Source: Taibaiella sp. (GTDB taxonomy: Bacteria > Bacteroidota > Bacteroidia > Chitinophagales > Chitinophagaceae). Taken from it: a DNA stretch of 64,000 bases. Location: contig JAHBTQ010000002.1 of the NCBI GenBank assembly GCA_019638495.1, forward strand, positions 62,001-126,000, read 5' to 3'. This document shows positions 57,935-64,000 of this stretch, one piece after another. Within the stretch, counting starts at the first letter, position 1, and every line of letters starts with the position of its first letter. A program made the position numbers and the translations under genes. The notes beneath the pieces are model-generated. The model saw nothing but the letters and a program-made list of their open reading frames with translations. It made no database searches and was not told the DNA's origin.

Positions 57935-58528
57935 ATGAATACTCGTTTTGTCCGTTTTGCTCTTCCTTTTTTTGCTCTTGTTCTATCGTTTACTTCCTTT
58001 GCGCAGCAAAAAGACAGCATACTTGTCTGGCCCGGATCGGGAAAATTGGCCCTTTCTGATTTCAAGCATCCGATAGATTCGGTATCTATAAAAAATGGTA
58101 TGCCTTATCCCGCAAGTTCCATGCTTGATATTAAGTGGACAATACCGGAGTTTTTAAAATATGACACGGTGCTTACCTATGAAATAAATGCTGTGTTCTT
58201 CAGGTATCTCTCATGGATGTATGATCCTGCAAAGTTGCCTCACGAAAGATTGCATTTTGACATAGCAGAAATTTATGCTCGTAGAATGCGTCGGGCGCTT
58301 CATACAATGAAAATTGACTATGAAAGTTACAACATGATGACCCGAAAGCTCAACGAGCTTTACAATGAGCATGGCAAATACCATATCCTTTATGATAAGG
58401 AAACCCACCAGGGTAAGCTCAAGAATCTTCAGCTGAGGTGGGAGCGGAATATCGCCACCCAATTAGATACGCTCAGCGCTTATGCGAGTCCGAAAGGGCA
58501 GGCGCGTATGGTGAGGATCGTTCGCTAA
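57935..58528 (+). CDS. Exported DUF922-like putative zinc protease, first copy
   Basis: A 197-residue exported protein with signal peptide (FALPFFALVLSFTSFAQ). The mature domain carries HERLHFDIAEIYARRM, an HExxH zinc motif followed at a short distance by Glu, as in the DUF922 family of putative Zn-dependent proteases. A later YDKETHQGKL, with Asp and His, recurs in the family and may complete the site. The frame opens at a TTG (57899), but the ATG at 57935 gives the signal peptide. A close paralogue follows 63 bases downstream. Catalysis is predicted only. Confidence 0.8.
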   Translation: MNTRFVRFALPFFALVLSFTSFAQQKDSILVWPGSGKLALSDFKHPIDSVSIKNGMPYPASSMLDIKWTIPEFLKYDTVLTYEINAVFFRYLSWMYDPAKLPHERLHFDIAEIYARRMRRALHTMKIDYESYNMMTRKLNELYNEHGKYHILYDKETHQGKLKNLQLRWERNIATQLDTLSAYASPKGQARMVRIVR

Positions 58529-58591
58529 TAGCGATATTTGCCATCTTTCATCTTTAGATTAAATTAGTACCTGCGGAAAACCGGGACGGGG

Positions 58592-59554
58592 ATGTTATTT
58601 AAGCGCACAGTTTTATTTGTTTCCATTTTTGCCCTTGCCGGGGCCGTTGCGCATGCGCAAGTTCGCTATAGAATGCGGGCACCCGGTCGCGGCAAGTCGA
58701 TGCCGGCACATGAAGTGATAGCCCAGGAACAGCAGCGCGCTGCTGAAGCGGTAAGATTTACCATAAAACCGGAGGCTCCGTCTGCTAACAGAAAAGACCT
58801 GGACGCCCGGTTTTATGTGCCATGGACAGCAAAACGTAATCTCTACTACACTGATTTCTTAAATAATAAGCAACTCTACAACAAGTTTCTCTCTCCGCAT
58901 GATTCAGACCTTACGGATATAATCTATCCCGACTATCGGGCGTTCTATACTAAACTCAATGAGCGAATCCTTGCAGATGGGGCATCGGATGCGGACTGGC
59001 AATCGAGAATTCAGCTGGCCCTTAATTACAACTATGATTCACTGCAGGGCAATCTTGAGTCAATGGTTTTTGATGATGATGGGACATTGACAGCAATAAG
59101 TGTGGACTCTCCCGCCGCTTCGGTTGTAATTCTGAACCCTGTAATTTATCCTGTTGACGATCACACCTGGTATTATAACATCACTGCGCTATTCAGCAAA
59201 TATGATTCATGGCTAATTATTAAGGCACATGATATTGTGGATCATGAGCAAATTCACTTTGACATTTATGAGCTGTATGCGCGTAAGATGAGGAAGGCTA
59301 CAGTTGATAATCTGCGTAGAAACTTTGCTATTGACAACCTTGTAAATGCACAGGCGGAGCTGAACCTGGAGTTTGAACAGATCTTTCAGCAGATGTATGA
59401 TCGTCATCTCGAGTTTGACCGGGAAACGATGACTTTCACCTCCAACAATGCGCCGCTAAACGGGACCAATATCAAATGGAAGAACATGTTGCGACGCGAA
59501 ATGGGGTTATTAAAGGATTACGAAGTGGCTGAAGGGCATATATTTCTCAGATAG
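58592..59554 (+). CDS. Exported DUF922-like putative zinc protease, second copy
   Basis: A 320-residue exported protein, with signal peptide (FVSIFALAGAVAHAQ). The C-terminal half repeats the plan of the preceding gene: DHEQIHFDIYELYARKMRKA with HExxH, and FDRETMTF near the end, matching YDKETHQG of the first copy. The additional N-terminal ~170 residues hold a domain without a recognised family, with Tyr/Asp-rich stretches such as YVPWTAKRNLYYTDFLNNKQ. Because the His of YDKETHQG is replaced by Met, the later ligand may differ in this copy. The two genes are a tandem duplication. Role in envelope or exopolymer processing is open. Confidence 0.8.
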   Translation: MLFKRTVLFVSIFALAGAVAHAQVRYRMRAPGRGKSMPAHEVIAQEQQRAAEAVRFTIKPEAPSANRKDLDARFYVPWTAKRNLYYTDFLNNKQLYNKFLSPHDSDLTDIIYPDYRAFYTKLNERILADGASDADWQSRIQLALNYNYDSLQGNLESMVFDDDGTLTAISVDSPAASVVILNPVIYPVDDHTWYYNITALFSKYDSWLIIKAHDIVDHEQIHFDIYELYARKMRKATVDNLRRNFAIDNLVNAQAELNLEFEQIFQQMYDRHLEFDRETMTFTSNNAPLNGTNIKWKNMLRREMGLLKDYEVAEGHIFLR

Positions 59555-59569
59555 CAGGCATGCAATGTT

Positions 59570-59577
59570 TACATTTG
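59570..59577 (+). promoter_or_regulatory. Candidate -7 element upstream of the purine nucleoside phosphorylase gene
   Basis: TACATTTG matches TAnnTTTG and ends 17 bases before the ATG at 59595. A -33 element was not identified. Confidence 0.4.
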
Positions 59578-59594
59578 CCCTCTAAGTCACTATT

Positions 59595-60413
59595 ATGGAG
59601 CTTTTTAACAGAATTGAGCAAACCGCTGCTTATATACGAGGTAAGATAGCGGCAGAGCCCCGGGTAGGTATTATTCTGGGAAGTGGTCTCGGAGACCTCA
59701 CCAACATCATAGAGAAAACAGCTACGTTATCTTATACTGATATCCCTAATTTCCCGGTTTCAACCGTAAAAGGACATGGCGGAGAACTTGTTTTTGGTAA
59801 AATAGGCCAAACTGATGTTGTGCTTATGTCCGGCAGGTTTCACTATTATGAGGGATACTCTATGGACAAGATCACTTTTCCTGTTAGGGTAATGAAAGCG
59901 CTAGGTGCAGAAATATTGGTACTGTCAAATGCTGCCGGAGGTATGAACCGGGACTTCAAGATCGGGGACCTGATGATCATAACCGATCACATCAACCTTT
60001 TTCCGGAACATCCTTTGCGTGGCCCAAATGATGACCGTTTAGGTACGCGATTCCCGGATATGAGCAAGCCATATGATAATGCACTTATTGAAAAAGCCAG
60101 GTCTATAGCCCGCGAAAGGGGTGTAGATGTTAAGACAGGCGTATATGTTGGTCTACAAGGCCCAACCTTTGAAACGCCCGCGGAATACAGGTGGCTACAC
60201 GTGATAGGCGGTGATGCTGTAGGTATGAGCACTGTGCCGGAGGTTATTGTAGCTTGCCACAGTGGTATGAGGGTGTTTGCACTCAGCGTCATTACAGATA
60301 TTGGCATCAGCGACGTGCCCGTAGTGATTACGCATGAAGAGGTGTTGGAAGCAGCAAATGCCGCGGCACCTGTAATGGCGGGTATTGTTGAAGACCTTGT
60401 GCGCTCGTTATAA
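59595..60413 (+). CDS. punA: Purine-nucleoside phosphorylase (PNP/MTAP class)
   Basis: A 272-residue phosphorylase that splits purine nucleosides with phosphate into base and (deoxy)ribose-1-phosphate in purine salvage. Motifs are GIILGSGLGDLTNIIEKT with the phosphate-binding loop, FPVSTVKGHGGELVFGKIGQ, VLMSGRFHYYEGYSMDKITF, and VLSNAAGGMNRDFKIGDLMI, then GLQGPTFETPAEYRW and MSTVPEVIVA. This is the trimeric (PunA-type) class. Length fits. Five bases separate its stop from the convergent OmpA-family gene. Confidence 0.95.
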   Translation: MELFNRIEQTAAYIRGKIAAEPRVGIILGSGLGDLTNIIEKTATLSYTDIPNFPVSTVKGHGGELVFGKIGQTDVVLMSGRFHYYEGYSMDKITFPVRVMKALGAEILVLSNAAGGMNRDFKIGDLMIITDHINLFPEHPLRGPNDDRLGTRFPDMSKPYDNALIEKARSIARERGVDVKTGVYVGLQGPTFETPAEYRWLHVIGGDAVGMSTVPEVIVACHSGMRVFALSVITDIGISDVPVVITHEEVLEAANAAAPVMAGIVEDLVRSL

Positions 60414-60417
60414 TCTG

Positions 60418-62457
60418 TCAGATCTTCAGGACCACGAACTCTAGTACCCTGTTCTGGGCATGTTCCTCTTCTGTACAGGAGTAGCAGTCCGGGCAGGGCA
60501 CGGTAGGCGCGGTTTCGCCAAAGCCCTTGTACTGCAGGCGCTCTTTAGGTATGCCGCGTTTCTTTAGGTAGGCCACCACAGAATAAGCACGGTCTATGGA
60601 GAGTTTCATGTTATATTCTTCGGTGCCGCGGCAATCGGAATGCGCCTGTACCTGTATCACCATTGTTGGGTGGCGCATCAATATGTTGTAGAGGGTATCC
60701 AATACTACCTTCTTTTCAAAATTGACATCTGACTTGTTTGCCTGGTAGAAGAATTTGTTGAAGTTGAAATCGAAGTAGCCGATCACATACACCTTGTTTA
60801 CTTCAAACACATTGATGCCCGGCGTATCCATAATGCCCGGGCGAATGGGCAGGCGCGGACTCTCAGAAACGGTAACTGCAAATGTAGAGTCCCACGTATT
60901 TATCTTCGGAGTCAGCCTGATGCGCTTGAATATTGTGTCTCTTAGATTTTTTCCGTTGGTGACGGCAGACACAGTAAAAGGGTGTGGCCAGTAGCCGGCT
61001 TTGCTCACGTTTACCAGGTAGCGCTCGTTTGGCCACAGGTGCTTTGTATACAGTGTGTCCTGCGGCACCTGTCCTGAACCAGAATCCTTTGTTGAAGTAA
61101 GGTCAATATTTGCCGTAATACTTTTGCCTGTCAATGAGTCCGTTACCGACACAGCGAGATAAACATTCATGTGCCGGTAGAAATATATATTGTCCCCCGC
61201 CTTTGGCGCGGGCCGGTCGGATGAAAAATATCCACTTCCTTCAGACGGTAGCGATAGGGTCATATCATCATAGGACGAGTTAAGAGGTAGCGGCATGGCT
61301 ACCGGAGTCCCGAACGTACCTGATTCCCGGTCATAGTTTGCTTTGTATATATCAAGTCCTCCCAGGCCCACGTGCCCGTCTGAGGAGAAGTAAAGCGTAG
61401 TACTGTCGGCCCACCATGGGAAAACTTCCTCTCCTTCTGTGTTTATAGTTTTTCCTGCGTTTACGGGCGCATCCCAGGAGTTCGTTCCCAGGCGCTTACA
61501 TACGTAAATGTCCCGGCCTCCCACACCTCTGGGTTTGTCACTTGAAAATGCCAGCAATTTCCCATCTGGCGAAATAGCCGGATGTGCGGATGAGTAGCTG
61601 CTACTGTTGAAAGGAAAGGGCGTAAGTGTTTTGAATCTCCCTGAAGTGGTGTCGTAGTCACTGGCCTGTATTATTTCAAGCGTTACGGTACTATCCTTGC
61701 CGCCCACTGCTTTGTTTTGAAGCAGTCCGCTGTTAAATCTGGAACGGGTGAAGTACATTTTTGTTCCGTCGGCTGAAAACGTGCACGGGCCTGTGTGGTA
61801 CCTTATGTTCATTTCTTTCGGACCGTCTATCGGTCTCACATCCTCACCAAAAACATCTCCACCTTCAAGGGGCACCATATAGATTCCATAGTACGCATTA
61901 CCACTCCACTTATCGGTTTTCTTCTTTACGCCAAAGAGCGAGTCTGAAGTGAATACCAGGTTGCGTCCCCACATGGTAGGGGCATAATCGGATCCGTCGG
62001 AGTTGAAGGGGGCAAATTGCGTTACTCCCGTGGGGAACCCTTCTTTCTTTCCCGGTGCTTCAAGGCAACTCTGTATAAGGTTGGTAAGGCGGTTATCTTC
62101 CGGGTGTTGCTTCTTATAGATAGCGAATTGTGTGCCAGCTTCAGCGTATTTGCCCAATCGCATTTGCATGAGGCCGCACTTTAAAACAGACTGGTCGGAA
62201 TGCCCTTCAATTGAGATTGCCTTTTCATAGGTTGCTGTCGCTTTTTCTGTATTTCCTGTAAGCCGGTAGCAGTCGCCTAGTTTTTCCAGCAGGTCTGGTG
62301 ATGCCCCGGTATCGGTAAGTTTCTCCAGGTAGGGTATGGCTTCGTTATAAGCATAGTGGTAATAATAGTAGTTGGCCTTCATCAGGTCTTTGTTCTCTTT
62401 TGCACCCATCATAAGAGGTAAGTACAATGCAGCCGCTATAAATATGAATATCCTCAT
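60418..62457 (-). CDS. OmpA-family protein with TPR and PD40 repeats (PorE-like)
   Basis: A 679-residue envelope protein. After a signal peptide come TPR-like repeats (YYYYHYAYNEAIPYLEKLTD, GNTEKATATYEKAISI), PD40/WD40-like beta-propeller blades (APTMWGRNLVFTSDSL, HPAISPDGKLLAFSSDKP, FPWWADSTTLYFSSDGHVGL), a carboxypeptidase-regulatory-like domain (ITANIDLTSTKDSGSG), and a C-terminal OmpA domain with IQVQAHSDCRGTEEYNMKLS and RAYSVVAYLKKRGIPKERLQ, which binds peptidoglycan. This plan matches the PorE-type T9SS-associated proteins, though T9SS genes of this type occur in several copies. It follows the PorP/SprF gene by 23 bases, so it is part of the adhesin cassette. Confidence 0.9.
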   Translation of the reverse strand: MRIFIFIAAALYLPLMMGAKENKDLMKANYYYYHYAYNEAIPYLEKLTDTGASPDLLEKLGDCYRLTGNTEKATATYEKAISIEGHSDQSVLKCGLMQMRLGKYAEAGTQFAIYKKQHPEDNRLTNLIQSCLEAPGKKEGFPTGVTQFAPFNSDGSDYAPTMWGRNLVFTSDSLFGVKKKTDKWSGNAYYGIYMVPLEGGDVFGEDVRPIDGPKEMNIRYHTGPCTFSADGTKMYFTRSRFNSGLLQNKAVGGKDSTVTLEIIQASDYDTTSGRFKTLTPFPFNSSSYSSAHPAISPDGKLLAFSSDKPRGVGGRDIYVCKRLGTNSWDAPVNAGKTINTEGEEVFPWWADSTTLYFSSDGHVGLGGLDIYKANYDRESGTFGTPVAMPLPLNSSYDDMTLSLPSEGSGYFSSDRPAPKAGDNIYFYRHMNVYLAVSVTDSLTGKSITANIDLTSTKDSGSGQVPQDTLYTKHLWPNERYLVNVSKAGYWPHPFTVSAVTNGKNLRDTIFKRIRLTPKINTWDSTFAVTVSESPRLPIRPGIMDTPGINVFEVNKVYVIGYFDFNFNKFFYQANKSDVNFEKKVVLDTLYNILMRHPTMVIQVQAHSDCRGTEEYNMKLSIDRAYSVVAYLKKRGIPKERLQYKGFGETAPTVPCPDCYSCTEEEHAQNRVLEFVVLKI

Positions 62458-62480
62458 GTTTGTTTGTGGGGATGGGTATT

Positions 62481-63428
62481 TTAAAAGGCTTTATTGAAGC
62501 GGGGAGTGGCAAACTTCAATCTTTCTCTAGAGATGTCATATCCTACCACTATTTCATGCGCACCTCTTGCGTATGGAGCAATGTCGGACATCAGGAAATC
62601 ATATGAATATCCCAGGTTCAAACGGTCTGTCGCCTGTATGTGCACGACACCCGCAAGGGACTTGTCGGTACGGTAGGTGATCCCGGCCATAAATCGGTCA
62701 TAAGCAATAGCCGAGGCGTTCAGGTCGAAGTTCATGGGCAGTTTCGATTGACCATTCATTGCAAACCTTGCCAGGACTTGCGGCTTCAGTTTTATTGTTT
62801 CGTTTAGCGGGTATACATAGCCTGCACTGAGATAGAAGGCTCTTATCTGTTTTGCGATCTGTGTTCCGTTTTTGTCATATTTGTTCTGAAGCATTGATGG
62901 GGTGGATAGGCCGATGTAAGCATTGTCTGTGCTCCAGTATACACCGGCACCAACATTTGGCAGAAAGGCGTTACGCACATCTGTTGTCAGGTTCTGGTCG
63001 TTTTGCTGATATGCGTTCAGGTTGCTGTATAGGGCCGAGTAGAAACTTCCTCCTGCAGCCAACCCCATAGAAAGGACAGACTTTTCAAACTTAATTCGAT
63101 AGGCGTAATAGGCTCGTATGTTCGTGTTGTTTTCTATACTTACTTTTTCGTTGCTAAGACTTATACCTAATGCGACCTTGCGAAAAGAGCGCATGTAACT
63201 GCCAATGGGCGCCTCGGCCGAAATGCTTAGTGTCTTGGGTGCGCCTGGTATCCCGGACCATTGGTTGCGATACTGGGCATTAAAGGACGTTACATCCCTG
63301 CTGCCCGTGTAGCCGGGATTGTAGTACAGTTTATTGTACATGAACATGGTATAGTGCTGGTCGCTCTGGGCTATTGCGCTGAGCGAGCCTAATCCGACCA
63401 ATGTAATTGCTGCTAAGATTCTTTTCAT
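62481..63428 (-). CDS. PorP/SprF family type IX secretion system membrane protein
   Basis: A 315-residue outer-membrane protein of the PorP/SprF family. It starts with a signal peptide (ILAAITLVGLGSLSAIAQ) and the family's opening SDQHYTMFMYNKLYYNPGYT, followed by a beta-barrel part (SVFMYRIKFEKSVLSMGLAA-like) and PHAREIVVGYDISRE-type closing strands. SprF is needed in Flavobacterium for the export of the SprB adhesin; PorP/SprF copies are usually placed beside the adhesin they serve. Here the gene lies 25 bases after a SprB-repeat/CHU_C adhesin and precedes an OmpA-family gene, all on the same strand, so a dedicated secretion cassette is likely. Confidence 0.93.
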   Translation of the reverse strand: MKRILAAITLVGLGSLSAIAQSDQHYTMFMYNKLYYNPGYTGSRDVTSFNAQYRNQWSGIPGAPKTLSISAEAPIGSYMRSFRKVALGISLSNEKVSIENNTNIRAYYAYRIKFEKSVLSMGLAAGGSFYSALYSNLNAYQQNDQNLTTDVRNAFLPNVGAGVYWSTDNAYIGLSTPSMLQNKYDKNGTQIAKQIRAFYLSAGYVYPLNETIKLKPQVLARFAMNGQSKLPMNFDLNASAIAYDRFMAGITYRTDKSLAGVVHIQATDRLNLGYSYDFLMSDIAPYARGAHEIVVGYDISRERLKFATPRFNKAF

Positions 63429-63453
63429 AGTATCACCTTTGCTCTGTCACGTA

Positions 63454-64000
63454 CTATCTTTTTATCATTACTGTTCCCGCAAATTCTGTTTCACCGCCGG
63501 TCTTACTTGGTTCGTTCAGTTTCACGATATAGTAGTACACGCCGTCCGGCAGCTCACCGCCCTTGCTTCCCTGGCCTGTCCACTCTTTTTTGTAGCCATT
63601 CTTTTCATACACCAGGTCGCCCCATTTATCAAATATCTGCACCAGGTTTCCCGGATAGTCAGTGATACCGTTGATGACCCAATAGTCATTTACGCCATCT
63701 CCATTTGGTGTTATTACATCGTATATCACGATGCCTTTACACGGCCCTTCCGGGATTTCGTAAACGTTGGAATCCACACAACCCAGATCATCGGTTACGG
63801 TGAGCGTGTACATACCTTTCGGCTGGAAGACGATTGCTGTGTTCACCGAATCGATCAGGTGCGTAGAATCGCTCCATGCATAGTGATAGACACCACTGCC
63901 GCCTGAAACAGTAGTAGTGATCGCACCCAGTTTTAGTTGACAGGTATCTGCTATTATTTCGGCTTCAACGGTTATAGAATCAGGTTGCGATATTGTGTAT
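63454..64000 (-). CDS. SprB-repeat adhesin with CHU_C sorting domain (5' end outside window)
   Basis: The C-terminal 182 residues of a larger protein, open to the right edge. The visible part starts inside a SprB-type repeat (YTISQPDSITVEAEII, then GGSGVYHYAWSDST and YTLTVTDDLGCVDSN) and ends with a CHU_C/type B T9SS sorting domain (DVITPNGDGVNDYWVINGI, IFDKWGDLVYEKNGY, DGVYYYIVKL and GTVMIKR). Such repeats make long, flexible adhesins that support gliding or attachment; the type B domain sends them through T9SS with the help of PorP/SprF, whose gene follows. The GTG at 63846 is not the start: the frame continues without a stop to the window edge. Number of repeats is unknown. Confidence 0.9.
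   Translation of the reverse strand, partial: YTISQPDSITVEAEIIADTCQLKLGAITTTVSGGSGVYHYAWSDSTHLIDSVNTAIVFQPKGMYTLTVTDDLGCVDSNVYEIPEGPCKGIVIYDVITPNGDGVNDYWVINGITDYPGNLVQIFDKWGDLVYEKNGYKKEWTGQGSKGGELPDGVYYYIVKLNEPSKTGGETEFAGTVMIKR

Noticed and set aside
1..64000. tRNA, rRNA, CRISPR arrays, insertion sequences, prophage or integrative elements
   Set aside because: Gene-free stretches were read for cloverleaf features, direct repeats with regular spacing and terminal inverted repeats; none was found, and no transposase, integrase or Cas-like protein is encoded.

Overview
The window looks like a chromosomal segment of a Bacteroidota bacterium, most likely in the Chitinophagales. The reasons are: type IX secretion (T9SS) C-terminal sorting domains on several secreted proteins; a PorP/SprF gene next to a SprB-repeat/CHU_C adhesin; many small lipoproteins with a Cys-Lys-Lys start to the mature chain; a split transketolase; a eukaryotic-type NADP isocitrate dehydrogenase; and promoters of the Bacteroidota form TTG-N19-22-TAnnTTTG instead of sigma70-type boxes. 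No tRNA, rRNA, CRISPR array, insertion sequence, integrase or prophage gene was found. Both edges cut genes: a CocE/NonD-type hydrolase on the left and a large adhesin on the right.

Layout. 1-13 kb: hydrolase end, two cold-shock-domain genes, a fatty acid desaturase with a palindrome at its start codon, an SPFH protein, a DUF2461 protein, a secreted reprolysin-like metalloprotease, the potassium transporter Kup, a probable ACMSD, HU, a DUF4286 protein and a BaiN-type flavoprotein. 13-19 kb: an RmlD-like reductase, a Tat-type glycosylasparaginase, a three-gene cassette (His-rich membrane protein, TonB-dependent receptor, lipoprotein) that resembles metal uptake, and a TauE/SafE permease behind carA. 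19-30 kb: carA, a secreted protein with a degenerate C25-like region, a carboxypeptidase-regulatory-domain protein, Nnr, RibF, YraN, a phosphoglucose/phosphomannose isomerase, and a tandem array of four paralogous cysteine-rich lipoproteins.

30-38 kb: rpoB and rpoC under one clear promoter. The leader carries a terminator-like hairpin and the intergenic region a strong hairpin with a GTGA loop. The ribosomal genes rplJ and rplL that often precede rpoB are absent. 38-49 kb: a polytopic membrane protein with a C-terminal LamG-like domain, two divergent T9SS cargo genes, the N-terminal half of transketolase, a lipocalin-like lipoprotein, icd, a VOC protein, and a run of small or stress-related genes including one with a duplicated DTxFPLSGG motif. 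49-57 kb: a glycosyltransferase/TPR fusion, a lipoprotein resembling truncated haemoglobin paired with an HMA-like protein, and the envelope operon uppS-bamA-skp-skp. 57-64 kb: two tandem HExxH (DUF922-like) exported proteins, purine nucleoside phosphorylase, and a T9SS-associated cassette of SprB-like adhesin, PorP/SprF protein and OmpA/PD40 protein.

Functional themes are envelope biogenesis and secretion (bamA, skp, PorP/SprF, OmpA, T9SS cargo), core transcription (rpoBC, HU), central and cofactor metabolism (icd, tkt, pgi, ribF, nnr, carA, punA), and many lineage-specific exported proteins. The most distinctive unexplained elements are the four-gene cysteine-rich lipoprotein array, the globin-like lipoprotein pair, the duplicated-motif small protein, the tandem HExxH proteins, and the RNA or DNA secondary structures around rpoB, the desaturase gene and icd.
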